Of a stretch of 64,000 nucleotides of DNA, positions 29,552 to 38,233 are shown one piece after another. The notes beneath the pieces are model-generated. The model saw only the letters and a program-made list of their open reading frames with translations, made no database searches and was not told where the DNA came from. Origin of the DNA: Micromonospora noduli (lineage in GTDB: Bacteria > Actinomycetota > Actinomycetes > Mycobacteriales > Micromonosporaceae); NCBI RefSeq assembly GCF_003264365.1, contig NZ_PYAK01000024.1, positions 1-64,000 on the forward strand, read 5' to 3'. A program made the position numbers and the translations under genes. The first letter of the stretch is position 1. Each line of letters opens with the position of its first letter.

Positions 29552-30277
29552 GTGACCGGGTGGGCGGGGTCGGTGCTGGTCACCGGGACGGACACCGAGG
29601 TCGGCAAGACGGTGGTGACCGCGGCGATCGCGGCCGCCGCGCAGGCCGCCGGGCTGCGGGTGGCGGTGATCAAACCGGGTCAGACCGGTACGGCCGGCGG
29701 TGAGCCCGGCGACGTGGACGCGGTGAACAGGCTGGCTGCGCCGCTGACCGGCCGGACCCTGGCCAGCTACCCGGATCCGCTCGCCCCGTTGGCCGCCGCG
29801 CGGGTCGCGGACCTGCCTCCGCTGGAGTTGTACGCGGCGGTGGACGCCGTCCGTGCGGAGGCCGACAAGCACGACCTCGTGCTGATCGAGGGCGCGGGTG
29901 GGTTGCTGGTTCCGATGGGGCTGCGGCCGTCGGGGGAGCCGTGGACGATGGCCGACCTGGCGGTGTCGCTCGGTGCGCCCGCGGTGGTGGTCGCCCGCGC
30001 CGGGTTGGGCACGCTCAACCACACCGCGCTGACCCTGGAGGCGCTGGACCGTAGGGCGGTGCCGGCCGGTGTGGTGATCGGCGCCTGGCCGGCCCGGCCG
30101 GAGCTGGTGCACTGGACGAACCTCACCGACCTGGTGCCGAACCTGCTCGGCGCTCTGCCCGACGGCGCGGGCGCGATGGACCCGGGCGTGTTCCGGCGGT
30201 CCGCGCCGGGTTGGCTCACCCCGGCCCTGCACGGCGTGCTGGACGACTGGCGGGTCTGGGCCGAGGAGAGCGGCTGA
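29552..30277 (+). CDS. bioD: Dethiobiotin synthetase BioD
   Basis: ATP-dependent carboxylase-ligase of 241 residues that closes the ureido ring of dethiobiotin. The P-loop is VTGTDTEVGKTVV (10-22), followed by VIKPGQTG and IEGAGGLLVPM. GTG 29552 overlaps the stop of the third repeat mini-ORF, so translation probably depends on ribosomes passing through the repeat array. No bioA gene is present, so the aminotransferase step must be encoded elsewhere. Confidence 0.94.
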   Translation: MTGWAGSVLVTGTDTEVGKTVVTAAIAAAAQAAGLRVAVIKPGQTGTAGGEPGDVDAVNRLAAPLTGRTLASYPDPLAPLAAARVADLPPLELYAAVDAVRAEADKHDLVLIEGAGGLLVPMGLRPSGEPWTMADLAVSLGAPAVVVARAGLGTLNHTALTLEALDRRAVPAGVVIGAWPARPELVHWTNLTDLVPNLLGALPDGAGAMDPGVFRRSAPGWLTPALHGVLDDWRVWAEESG

Positions 30278-30298
30278 ACACCTGACTTTCGTCGGTGT
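30278..30298. promoter_or_regulatory. Putative response-regulator box upstream of the histidine kinase
   Basis: An imperfect inverted repeat ACACCTGAC-TTTC-GTCGGTGT (written as two arms around TTTC) lies just after the bioD stop and about 35 bases before the kinase start. The core CCTGACTTTCGTC recurs at 34374 upstream of the ABC exporter. Confidence 0.6.
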
Positions 30299-30331
30299 CC
30301 GCGCAGGTCGGGCGTGGGTAGCCTGACCGCC

Positions 30332-31903
30332 GTGCGGATCCTCGACTTCCCGCCGCCGGCTTGGCTGCACCGGCGGCGTCGCCTGCTGCTGGACGTGCTG
30401 CTCTGGGCGGTGGTGGTCGCCCCGGTCGGCTACGCCGAGGCCAGCCCGCCCTATACGCGGTACACGTTGCCGCTGCTGGTCGGCAAGCTGCTGGTGCTGA
30501 GTGTGGCGGTGGTGGCGAGTCGACGTCAGCCGTTGGTCGCCCTGGTGCTGGCGGTGCTCGGGTCGTTGGTCGATGGCAACTTCGTGTTCGCCATTCCGGT
30601 CTTCAGTTATCTCGCCGGGCGGCGCAGCGCCACAGTGGGTCCAGCGATCATGGTCTTCGTGCTGATCACGGCCGGTGGCACGGCGCTCAACCTGGGGCTG
30701 CTCGGCGCCGGCGCGGCCACCTGGTTCCTGCTCGCCTCGGTGCTGCTCTTCGCCGCCGTGTTCCCCTGGTTGGTCGGCCGGTACCGCCGCCAGCAGCAGG
30801 AGTTGACCGACGCCGGTCGCCGGCACGTCGACGCGCTGACCCGCGAGCAGCGAGGTGCCGCCGAGCGGATCCGGCTGCGTGAGCGGGCCCGGATCGCCGG
30901 GGAGATGCACGACTCGCTCGGTCACGACCTCAGCCTGATCGCGTTGCGCGCCGCCGCCCTGGAGGTCGCCGCGGACCTGGACGACCGGCACCGGGCCGCG
31001 GCGGGGGAGTTGCGGGCCAGCGTCTCCGCCGCCACCGAGCGACTGCACGAGATCATCGGGGTGCTCCGCGAGGAGGCTGGCGCGTCGCTGCGTCCGAGCG
31101 GGGAGACCGTGGCCGACCTGGTCGACGGCGCCCGGGAGGCCGGCATGGCGGTACGGCTGGACACCGCCCCGGTGGTCGCGGACCTACCGGCGATGACCGG
31201 GCACGCGGCGCACCGGATCGTGCGGGAGGCGCTGACCAACGCGGCCCGGTACGCGCCGGGCGCCCCGGTCGACGTGCGCCTCACCCGCGACGGTGACCGG
31301 GTCGAGGTGACAGTCGTCAACGACGCTCCGCCGGCCGGGCCGCTGCCCGCCCCGCCGTCGCAGGGCAGTGGGCTGCTCGCCCTCGCCGAGCGGGTCCGCC
31401 TCGCCGGCGGGACGCTCGACGCCGGCCACCGGGCCGACGGCGGGTTCGCGGTATGGGCGGTGTTGCCGGCCACCGCGGCGCCGCCCGAGCCGATCGGGTC
31501 GGCGGCCGAGGTCGGGCCGACGTCCTGGTCCGACGAGCGACAGGGTCCGGCGGAGCGGCCGGTGGACGCCGAGCGGCGGCTGCACGACGCCCGGCGGCGC
31601 GTTCGGCGCAGCCTGCTGGTGGCGCTCGTCGCCCCGGTCGGTTTCGCCCTGGTGCTCTCGTTCGTCTACTACCCGGTGGCGACCGCCGGGACGGTGCTGG
31701 ACCGGGCCACCTTCGACCAGATGCGCGTCGGCGCGGCCCGGTCGGAGCTGGTCGGGCTGCCCCGGCGGCAGTTGGAACGCCCGACACCTGTCGACCGGGT
31801 CGGCTGCGAGTACTACACCGACGGCAACTTTCCCCTCGCCGCGCCGACCTGGCGGCTCTGTTTCACCGACGGCCGGCTGGTCAGCAAGGAGTGGATCGCG
31901 TAG
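30332..31903 (+). CDS. NarL-type sensor histidine kinase with extra C-terminal membrane segment and domain
   Basis: HisKA_3 kinase of about 523 residues. Four or five membrane helices occupy 20-150. The phosphoacceptor is His193 in RARIAGEMHDSLGHDLSLIA, and the ATPase domain includes REALTNAARYAPGAP and GSGLLALAERVRLAGG. Unusually, after the ATPase domain there is another membrane helix (about 427-446) and a 75-residue tail with two Cys (C492, C510), which would lie outside the cell. The tail (F-x2-MRVGAARSELVGLP...CEYYTDG...LCFTDGRLVS) resembles the BamE/SmpA fold. GTG 30332 follows TAGCCT by 7 bases; GTG 30314 is an alternative. Confidence 0.87.
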   Translation: MRILDFPPPAWLHRRRRLLLDVLLWAVVVAPVGYAEASPPYTRYTLPLLVGKLLVLSVAVVASRRQPLVALVLAVLGSLVDGNFVFAIPVFSYLAGRRSATVGPAIMVFVLITAGGTALNLGLLGAGAATWFLLASVLLFAAVFPWLVGRYRRQQQELTDAGRRHVDALTREQRGAAERIRLRERARIAGEMHDSLGHDLSLIALRAAALEVAADLDDRHRAAAGELRASVSAATERLHEIIGVLREEAGASLRPSGETVADLVDGAREAGMAVRLDTAPVVADLPAMTGHAAHRIVREALTNAARYAPGAPVDVRLTRDGDRVEVTVVNDAPPAGPLPAPPSQGSGLLALAERVRLAGGTLDAGHRADGGFAVWAVLPATAAPPEPIGSAAEVGPTSWSDERQGPAERPVDAERRLHDARRRVRRSLLVALVAPVGFALVLSFVYYPVATAGTVLDRATFDQMRVGAARSELVGLPRRQLERPTPVDRVGCEYYTDGNFPLAAPTWRLCFTDGRLVSKEWIA

Positions 31904-32580
31904 TGGACACCGACACGACGGGGGCACCGCCGATCCGGGTGGTGCTGGCCGACGACGAGGCGATGATCCGGGCCGGTGTCCGGGCCATCCTCGCCAGCGA
32001 TCCCGGCATCGAGGTGGTCGCCGAGGCCGGCGACGGGCACGCGGCGGTGGAGCTGGTCCGTGCCCACCGACCCCGGGTCGCGCTGCTGGACATCCGGATG
32101 CCGCGGCTGGACGGGTTGGCCGCCGCCGCCGAGATCCGCCGGGTCGTGCCGGACACCGCGACGATCATGCTGACCACCTTCGGCGAGGACGACCACGTGG
32201 CCCGGGCGCTCGGGCACGGTGCCAGCGGATTCCTGCTCAAGGCCGGCGACCCGCGTGAACTGATCGCCGGTGTGCACGCCGTCGCCGACGGTGGGGCGTA
32301 CCTGTCGCCGAGGGTGGCCCGCCGGGTGATCGAGCTGGGGGCCGACCGGCTGGCCCGCCGACCCGCCGCCCGGGAGCGTGCGGCCGGGCTGACCGAGCGG
32401 GAACGGGAGGTGCTTGCCCTGGTCGGGGCGGGCCTCTCCAACGCCGAGATCGCCCGCCGGCTGCACCTCGTGGAGGGCACCGTGAAGAGCTACCTGACCA
32501 GCATCTTCACCCGGCTGGACGTACGCAACCGGGTGCAGGCGGCGATCCTGGCGTACGAGGCGGGGTTGGTCGACGGCTGA
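31903..32580 (+). CDS. NarL/LuxR-family response regulator
   Basis: A 225-residue regulator. The receiver domain has the acidic pair DD17-18 (VLADDEAM), phosphorylatable D63 in LLDIRMPRLDG, T in MLTTFGEDDH and K in FLLKAGDP. The C-terminal LuxR helix-turn-helix is LTEREREVLALVGAGLSNAE...VEGTVKSYLTSIFTRL. GTG 31903 shares one base with the kinase stop. The likely target is the TGAC-TTTC-GTC box found before the kinase and before the neighbouring ABC exporter. Confidence 0.93.
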   Translation: MDTDTTGAPPIRVVLADDEAMIRAGVRAILASDPGIEVVAEAGDGHAAVELVRAHRPRVALLDIRMPRLDGLAAAAEIRRVVPDTATIMLTTFGEDDHVARALGHGASGFLLKAGDPRELIAGVHAVADGGAYLSPRVARRVIELGADRLARRPAARERAAGLTEREREVLALVGAGLSNAEIARRLHLVEGTVKSYLTSIFTRLDVRNRVQAAILAYEAGLVDG

Positions 32581-32608
32581 GCGGGGGCCGGGGAGCCCTC
32601 GCTCAGCC
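32575..32608. terminator. Bidirectional terminator
   Basis: GGCTGAGCG (32575-32583) pairs perfectly with CGCTCAGCC (32600-32608). It lies between the convergent response-regulator and ABC-permease genes. Confidence 0.65.
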
Positions 32609-32615
32609 GACATCG

Positions 32616-33386
32616 TCACGCGTCGCGGCGGCGCAGTGCGGCCCGGCCCAAGAGCAGCGCGGCGCCGGCCCACCCGGCGAGCAGGAGCAGCCCGACCAGG
32701 GGCGGGTACGGCTCGGTGTCGCCGGCCAGGAAGTGCCCGCCGGCCACGCCGGGGAACACGTCGGCGATCCGGTTCAGCACGTCGATGTCCGGCTCCTGAA
32801 GCGACAGCGGCACGATCATCAGGGTGGCGAGGAGGACGGTGAGCGTGAGCACCGCACTGCGCAACGCGGCACCGAGGCCCAGGGCGAGCACACCGATCAG
32901 CGCCAGGTAGGTCGCCACCGCCACGATGTCGCCGACCGTGTCGGCGGCCGGGGCGCTGCCCCACTCGCCGAGCACCGGTCGGGCGACCAGGGCGCCGACG
33001 CCGCCGAGCAGCAGCCCGAGCGCGAAGGTGACCGCCCCGGCGACCGCGGCCTTGGCCAGCAGTACCCGACCACGGGACGGGGTGCACTGCAACGTCGTGC
33101 GGATGGTGCCACTGGTGAACTCGGCGGTGATCGCGAGCAGGCCCAGCGCCAGCACCACGTACTGGGTCAGCTCGACCGAGTCGATGAGCACGCTGCCGAC
33201 GGTGACGATCCCCCGGTCGTCGGTCGGGTCGTCGTTGGTGTTGTCGTTCGCCGCGTAGATGGCCAGCTGGCCGGCGCTGGCGGCCATCACCAGCAGCCCG
33301 GCCAGCGCCGTCCACCAGGTGCTCCGCACCGAGGAGAGCTTGGTCCACTCGGCGGCCACGGCGCCGTGACGGGTGCTGGTGCTCAT
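32616..33386 (-). CDS. ABC transporter permease (ABC-2 type)
   Basis: A 256-residue membrane protein with about six helices, starting with a cytoplasmic helix (AAEWTKLSSVRSTWWTALAG) typical of actinobacterial ABC-2 permeases. The EFTSGTIRTTLQCTPSRGRVLLAK segment is the usual coupling-helix signature. It is encoded downstream of, and overlaps by four bases (ATGA), its ATPase gene. The pair probably exports a lipid, peptide or antibiotic. Control by the adjacent two-component system is suggested by shared promoter boxes. Confidence 0.88.
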   Translation of the reverse strand: MSTSTRHGAVAAEWTKLSSVRSTWWTALAGLLVMAASAGQLAIYAANDNTNDDPTDDRGIVTVGSVLIDSVELTQYVVLALGLLAITAEFTSGTIRTTLQCTPSRGRVLLAKAAVAGAVTFALGLLLGGVGALVARPVLGEWGSAPAADTVGDIVAVATYLALIGVLALGLGAALRSAVLTLTVLLATLMIVPLSLQEPDIDVLNRIADVFPGVAGGHFLAGDTEPYPPLVGLLLLAGWAGAALLLGRAALRRRDA

Positions 33387-34315
33387 CGCGCGCCACCTCC
33401 GGTCGGGCCACCGGCGTACTCGACGCTGTCGGCGGTCAGCTCCATGAACGCCTGCTCCAGCGACGCGGCGTGCGCGCTCAGCTCGTGCAGTCGTACCCCC
33501 AGTTCGTGAGCCAGGTCGCCGACCTGGTCGGCGGTGGCGCCGGTGACGGTCAGCTCGTTCCGGTCGGCCGCCTCGACGCTCGCCCCGGCGGCCGTGAGGC
33601 GCGCGGCGAGCGCGGCCAGCCCGTCCGGGTGCGGGCTGCGGACCCGGACCGCGACAGTGCTGCGGGCGATCACCTCGCCGATCGGCTCGTCGGCGAGCAG
33701 TCGCCCTCGGCCGATCACCACGAGCTGGTCGGCGGTGAGCTGCATCTCGCTCATCAGGTGGCTGGAGACGAAGATCGTCCGTCCCTCGTCGGCCAGCGAG
33801 CGCATCAGCTGCCGCACCCAGCGCACCCCGTCCGGGTCGAGTCCGTTCACCGGCTCGTCGAACATCAGCACCGGCGGGTCGCCGAGCAGCGCGCCGGCGA
33901 TGCCGAGCCGTTGGCCCATGCCGAGCGAGAGCGTCCGTCCCGGCTTAGCGGCGGCCCGTCCGTCCAGCCCGACGGTGTCCAACACCTCGTCGACCCGGCG
34001 GGTCGGGATGCCGTTGCTGTGCGCCATGGCCCGCAGGTGCGCCCGGCCGGACCGGGCCGGGTGGATGGCTCGGGCGTCGAGCAGCGCGCCCACCTCGTGC
34101 AGCGGTCGGCGCAACTCCCGGTACGCGCGCCCGCCCACCAGGGCCTGCCCGGCGGTGGGACGGTCCAGCCCGAGGATCATCCGCATGGTGGTGGACTTGC
34201 CGGCGCCGTTCGGGCCGAGGAAGCCGGTGACCCGGCCGGGCGCGATGTCGACTGTCAACGCGTCGACAGCGACGGTCGACCCGAACCGTTTCGTCAACCC
34301 ACGTAATGTGATCAT
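33383..34315 (-). CDS. ABC exporter ATP-binding protein
   Basis: A 310-residue ATPase of the BcrA/DrrA-like group. Walker A is GPNGAGKST (34-42), the signature is LSLGMGQRLGIAGALLGDP, and Walker B is VLMFDEPVNGLDPDG. The last 80 residues form the extra domain seen in this group. ATG 34315 follows a -10-like TAGCGT by 6 bases on the minus strand (34327-34322), so the mRNA may be leaderless. A response-regulator-type box lies at 34374-34389. Confidence 0.92.
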   Translation of the reverse strand: MITLRGLTKRFGSTVAVDALTVDIAPGRVTGFLGPNGAGKSTTMRMILGLDRPTAGQALVGGRAYRELRRPLHEVGALLDARAIHPARSGRAHLRAMAHSNGIPTRRVDEVLDTVGLDGRAAAKPGRTLSLGMGQRLGIAGALLGDPPVLMFDEPVNGLDPDGVRWVRQLMRSLADEGRTIFVSSHLMSEMQLTADQLVVIGRGRLLADEPIGEVIARSTVAVRVRSPHPDGLAALAARLTAAGASVEAADRNELTVTGATADQVGDLAHELGVRLHELSAHAASLEQAFMELTADSVEYAGGPTGGGAR

Positions 34316-34373
34316 GCGCTGACGCTAGGCGAGCGGCCTGCCATGCCGCCGCGCCCGAACGGCACCACCCACC

Positions 34374-34389
34374 CCTGACTTTCGTCAGG
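34374..34389. promoter_or_regulatory. Palindromic TGAC-TTTC-GTCA box upstream of the ABC exporter
   Basis: CCTGACTTTCGTCAGG is a perfect 6-bp inverted repeat around TTTC. It lies about 47 bases upstream of the exporter's -10 element and matches the core box before the kinase gene at 30281-30293. Confidence 0.65.
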
Positions 34390-34404
34390 CCGGTGGCGGG
34401 CTGA

Positions 34405-35265
34405 TCACCGTACGTACTGCTCCAGCAGCGCCGGGGTGAGCCCCGCCCGGTGGATCGCCTTCAACGCCGCGAGCAGGTCGTCCATCAGCGCCGGTCGGAA
34501 GTGCATCAGCAGCACGTCGCCGGGTTGGACCACCTTCTCCGGGGTCTGGTAGCGCACCTTTCCCTCGTGGACGGTCTCGGTCCAGTGGAAGACCGCCTTC
34601 GCGCCGCAGTCATGCGCGGCCTTCAGCGTGGTGCTGTCATGCTCACCGAACGGTGGCCGGAACAGGGTGGGCCGCTTGCCGAACAGCTCCTCCAACGTGT
34701 CGGCGGCACCGCAGATCTCCTGCTTCTGGTAGTCGTACGACCGGCCGGCCAGCGAGTTGTGCGTGACGGTGTGGTTCTCCACTACCCCGCCCACCGCCTC
34801 GATCTGCCGGAAGTAGTCGGTGTGCTCCGCCGCCGCCGGCGAGTTGAGGAACATCGTCACCGGGATGCGCGCCTCCCAGATGAAGTCGATCACTCCAGGC
34901 GGGCGGGCCAGCCCACCGTCGTCGATGGTGATGAAGGCGACCCTCTGGTCGGTCGGCAGGCGGTGCCAGAACGCCGCCGAACCGGTCGTGGGCAGCGCCA
35001 CCGGTTGCGGCTGCGGCGCCTCGGGAAACGTCGGCACCTGGGACACGTACCAGGCCAGGCTCTTGAACGCGGGTTTCGCGGTCGGGGACGGTGCGGCCGA
35101 GGGGGTCGGCGCCGGTGCGGACGGAGTCGGCTGGGCCGCGGTGATCTGCCGAGCATGCGCCGGGTGGCTGGGACCGACTGTGCAGGCAGTCAACGCCAGC
35201 AGGGCCAGAAGCGTTACGACGGCAGGGATCCGACGGGTGGTGATGGCTGACACGCCCGGAAACAT
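34405..35265 (-). CDS. Polysaccharide deacetylase lipoprotein
   Basis: A 286-residue secreted lipoprotein; the lipobox LTAC puts the lipidated residue at Cys28. A Pro/Ala/Ser-rich linker (35-70) leads to a NodB-homology domain (about 105-286). Its motifs are FITIDDGG (catalytic Asp and metal Asp), ENHTVTHNSL (HxxxH metal site), FRPPFGEHD and DVLLMHFRP. It probably removes acetyl or acyl groups from a cell-wall glycan. It starts 12 bases after the P450 stop on the same strand, so it may be co-transcribed with that gene. Confidence 0.9.
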   Translation of the reverse strand: MFPGVSAITTRRIPAVVTLLALLALTACTVGPSHPAHARQITAAQPTPSAPAPTPSAAPSPTAKPAFKSLAWYVSQVPTFPEAPQPQPVALPTTGSAAFWHRLPTDQRVAFITIDDGGLARPPGVIDFIWEARIPVTMFLNSPAAAEHTDYFRQIEAVGGVVENHTVTHNSLAGRSYDYQKQEICGAADTLEELFGKRPTLFRPPFGEHDSTTLKAAHDCGAKAVFHWTETVHEGKVRYQTPEKVVQPGDVLLMHFRPALMDDLLAALKAIHRAGLTPALLEQYVR

Positions 35266-35277
35266 ACCGAGCGGATG

Positions 35278-36468
35278 TCAGGATCCGGTCAGCCCGGTGA
35301 CCCCGGGGGAGCGGCGGACCACGAACGCGTCCGGCATCCGGAAGGTGAGATTGTCCGGGCACCAGGGCGGACGGAGCACTGTCACCCCGTCCAGCAGCGG
35401 TGCGGCCTCGGCCACCACGACGGCCGCCTCCATCCGGGCCAGCACGTCCCCGACGCAGCGGTGCGCGCCCGCCCCGAACGCCAGGTGTCGGCGTGATCCA
35501 CGCTGGCCCGGACGGAACTCGTCGGGCGACTCGACGACCGCCGGGTCCCGACCGGCGCGGCCCAGCCACAGCACGAGGCTGCTGCCCGCCGGCACCTGCG
35601 TGCCGCCCAGCGTGCTCTCCGTTGTCGCCACCCGCCGCCAGGTGACGATCGGTGGTTCCAGCCGCAACCCCTCCTCCACCACGTCGGCCACCGCGACCTC
35701 GCCGGTGCGCAGGCCGGCCCGGACCACGGGCTCGTTGGCCAGCCGGTGCAGTAGCAGGGTGAGGAACTGCGAGGTGGTCTCCTGCCCGGCGACCAACAGG
35801 AAGAAGAGCGCGCCGACCACCACGTCCGGCGGGTGCCCGGCCGCGCGCAGTTCGGCGGCCAGACCGCCACCGACGGCCGCGAAGTCACGCAGGACCCGGT
35901 GGAACCGACCCACCTCGGCGGCGAGCGCCACCTGCCGGTCGGCGTCCAGTGGTGCCCAGAACAACTCCAGCGCGGCGCGGGCGAACTCCTTGACCGCGCC
36001 GACCGGGGCGTCCGGCAACTCGACCAGCCGGGCCAGCACCAGCAGCGGCAGGTCGGCGGCGAGGTCCGCGTACAGGTCGACCGGTTCGCCGGCGTCGAGC
36101 GCGGCGCCGATCCGAGCGACCCGGTCCCGGACCAGCGCGGTGAGCCACTGCCGCTGCGCGGCCACCCGGGCGGGGTGCAACGCCTCCGCGACGATCGCCC
36201 GGATCTGCGGATGGCTGACGCCCGAGTTGTTCGCCAGGGTCGGCGGCAGCCGGAACCGGTGCCCGGCGAGCACCCGCAGCGCGGTCACCGGCATCGGTGT
36301 CACCGCGTCCAGCGCGTTGTCCGGCCGGTAGGTGACCGGGTCGGCGAGGACCTGGCGGACCAACGCGTGCCGGGTCACGACCAGGTGGGTGCCGCCGACG
36401 TGGTCCGGCACCCGGGCCACGTCCGGCCATGCGGGGTCGGCCACCTGCGCCCAGCTGCGGAACAGCAC
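35278..36468 (-). CDS. Cytochrome P450
   Basis: A 396-residue soluble bacterial P450. The I-helix oxygen-binding motif is LLVAGQETTSQF, the K-helix motif is EEGLRLEPP (ExxR), and the heme loop is HLAFGAGAHRCVGDVL with heme-ligand Cys338. No ferredoxin or reductase gene is nearby, and the substrate is unknown. GTG 36468 lies 9 bases after the methyltransferase stop, suggesting a methyltransferase-P450-deacetylase transcript. Confidence 0.93.
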   Translation of the reverse strand: MLFRSWAQVADPAWPDVARVPDHVGGTHLVVTRHALVRQVLADPVTYRPDNALDAVTPMPVTALRVLAGHRFRLPPTLANNSGVSHPQIRAIVAEALHPARVAAQRQWLTALVRDRVARIGAALDAGEPVDLYADLAADLPLLVLARLVELPDAPVGAVKEFARAALELFWAPLDADRQVALAAEVGRFHRVLRDFAAVGGGLAAELRAAGHPPDVVVGALFFLLVAGQETTSQFLTLLLHRLANEPVVRAGLRTGEVAVADVVEEGLRLEPPIVTWRRVATTESTLGGTQVPAGSSLVLWLGRAGRDPAVVESPDEFRPGQRGSRRHLAFGAGAHRCVGDVLARMEAAVVVAEAAPLLDGVTVLRPPWCPDNLTFRMPDAFVVRRSPGVTGLTGS

Positions 36469-36477
36469 CCGGACACG

Positions 36478-37146
36478 CTAGCCGGAGGCCCCCGGCAGCC
36501 CGGCCCGCAGCCGCCAGACGGTGGTGCGCTTCACCCGCACACTCTCCAGCGCCTCCGGCACCGGCACGTCGTACCCGGCCACCTCGTCGAAGCGGTCCCG
36601 GGGCAGGAACGCCCGGCCGGGGTCACCGACCAGCGCCGGCGCGCCGGCCCGGGCGGCGCGCAGCAGGAACCGCAGCACCCGGCGGGCCATCGCCTCGCTG
36701 TAGAAGACGTCTCCGGCGAGCACCACCTCGGCGTCCCCGGCATCGCCGTCGAGGATGTCGCCGAACTCGGCGTCGACGCGTACCCCGTTGGCCTCGGCGT
36801 TGAGGGCGACCGCCGCCACCGCCAGCTCGTCCACCTCGACGGCCCGCACGGACGCCGCGCCGGCGCGGGCGGCGGCGATGGCCACCAGACCGGAGCCGGA
36901 GGCGAGGTCGAGCACCCGCCGGCCGGCGACCAGCTCCGGGTGGTCGGTGACGTGGCGGGCGAGGGCCTGCCCGCCGGCCCAGGCGAACGCCCAGAACGGC
37001 GGCGGCCGGTCGCTGGAGAACTCGCCCTCGGTCAGCTCCCACAGGCCGATCGGCTCGTCCGCCTGGTGCAGCCGCACCTCGGGAACGAAGGGGACCGGGG
37101 CCAGCCGCGCGTGCAGCCGGACGAACGTGCTGGAGAGCTCGGACAC
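36478..37146 (-). CDS. Class I SAM methyltransferase (ETFB-lysine methyltransferase-like)
   Basis: A 222-residue Rossmann-fold methyltransferase. SAM motif I is VLDLASGSGLVAIAAARAGA (78-97), motif II is VRAVEVDELAVAA, and the post-motif GDVFYSEAMARRVL resembles the METTL20/ETFB-KMT and nicotinamide N-methylase-like group. FWAFAWAGGQALARH before motif I is also typical of that group. Substrate may be a protein lysine, but this is inference. GTG 37146 is the first start consistent with the fold. Confidence 0.87.
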   Translation of the reverse strand: MSELSSTFVRLHARLAPVPFVPEVRLHQADEPIGLWELTEGEFSSDRPPPFWAFAWAGGQALARHVTDHPELVAGRRVLDLASGSGLVAIAAARAGAASVRAVEVDELAVAAVALNAEANGVRVDAEFGDILDGDAGDAEVVLAGDVFYSEAMARRVLRFLLRAARAGAPALVGDPGRAFLPRDRFDEVAGYDVPVPEALESVRVKRTTVWRLRAGLPGASG

Positions 37147-37296
37147 GGGGTGATTCTCCCAGCGGCCCGGCTCCCGGCGTGTCGCGGGGGAGTGGTGACC
37201 GGTTCACCACGGTCGGTGAAAACCCACCCCGTCCTTGCCGTCCGGTGCGAACACACCCGTCTGGTCGGCGCGGTGACCCGCTTCTAGCGTTGCGGG

Positions 37297-38190
37297 GTGG
37301 AGGCAACCGAACGGAGGACGGCGGTGGTGACGGTGTGGCGGTATGCGCTGAGGGCAGGGGTGGTGCTGGCCTGTCTGAGCGGGGTGGAGCTGGCGGTGGC
37401 CGCCCCGGCACAGGCGGCCTTCACCACCGAGATGAGCGGCCTGCCGGGACGGTTCACGGCCGGTGATCAGGTGCGGACGATCTCCGCTGTGGTCTCGCAG
37501 ACGGATCGGCGCGCCAGGTGCGCGAAGGTGCGCTGGTCGATGGTGCTCAGCGTGCAGGGCGGCCTCCGGCTCGACCAGGTGAAGATGGACCGGGTGGAGG
37601 AGACCGGCGACTTTCCGCTGGAGATCCGTACCGAGGGTGACGTGGCCCGGTTGACCGACCGGCAGCTCGACCCGGGCACGCTCTGCCCGGGCCGCACGGT
37701 AACGGCCCGCTACCGGGTGGCCTTCGCCGAGGACGTCACCCAGGGACGGGTCACCCTCGCGGCCGAGGCGTACGACGCCAACCTGCGCCTGCTGGCCCGG
37801 CAGACCGCCACCCGCTCGGTGGTCGGGGTGGGCGGCGCTCCGACCAGTACGCCGAAGCCGACGGCGACCCCGCCGGAGCCCACCGAATCCGCGAGCGCGC
37901 CGGCCGAGGGCGAGAGTACGGCGACGGAGGAGCCGGTCGCGGAGTACCCGGCCGAGGCCGTGCCACCGGCGGCCAACCGTCCGGTCTCGCAGTCCGGCGC
38001 GTTCGGTGTGGTGCAGGTCGCCTTCCTGCTCGGCGGGTTGCTGCTCTTCCTCGGGGTGGGGCTGCTGCTGAGGCTGCGGCACCTGACCCGGGCCGCGGCC
38101 GGGGACGCCGACGGGGGCGAGGGTCCCCCGGTGGACCGGCGATGGGAGCGCCCGGAGGTCGCCGACCCCTGGCGCCGGGCGCACCGCTGA
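37297..38190 (+). CDS. Secreted membrane-anchored protein of unknown function
   Basis: A 297-residue protein with a signal peptide (about 1-41, ending APAQA) and an outer beta-rich domain (42-178). A Thr/Pro/Glu-rich stalk (180-235), one membrane helix (about 240-262, VVQVAFLLGGLLLFLGVGLLL) and a charged cytoplasmic tail follow. Two Cys (in ARCAKVRW and LCPGRTV) may form a disulfide. I do not recognise the family. GTG 37297 is preceded by TAGCGT 6 bases upstream (37285-37290), suggesting a leaderless mRNA. Confidence 0.75.
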   Translation: MEATERRTAVVTVWRYALRAGVVLACLSGVELAVAAPAQAAFTTEMSGLPGRFTAGDQVRTISAVVSQTDRRARCAKVRWSMVLSVQGGLRLDQVKMDRVEETGDFPLEIRTEGDVARLTDRQLDPGTLCPGRTVTARYRVAFAEDVTQGRVTLAAEAYDANLRLLARQTATRSVVGVGGAPTSTPKPTATPPEPTESASAPAEGESTATEEPVAEYPAEAVPPAANRPVSQSGAFGVVQVAFLLGGLLLFLGVGLLLRLRHLTRAAAGDADGGEGPPVDRRWERPEVADPWRRAHR

Positions 38191-38197
38191 TCGAGGG

Positions 38198-38231
38198 CAG
38201 TGGGGCCGGCGGATGTCCGCCGGCCCCACTG
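38198..38231. terminator. Bidirectional terminator with perfect 16-bp arms
   Basis: 38198-38213 pairs exactly with 38216-38231. It sits between the convergent genes ending at 38190 and 38234. Confidence 0.88.
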
Positions 38232-38233
38232 TG

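Noticed and set aside
28805-31048. 747-residue minus-strand open frame
   Set aside because: It is antisense to bioF, the repeats, bioD and the kinase, all with clear family motifs. The long frame is explained by codon bias.
38140-38160. Possible further CebR operator (GATGGGAGCGCCCGGA)
   Set aside because: The right half-site does not match and it lies inside the coding region of an unrelated surface protein.
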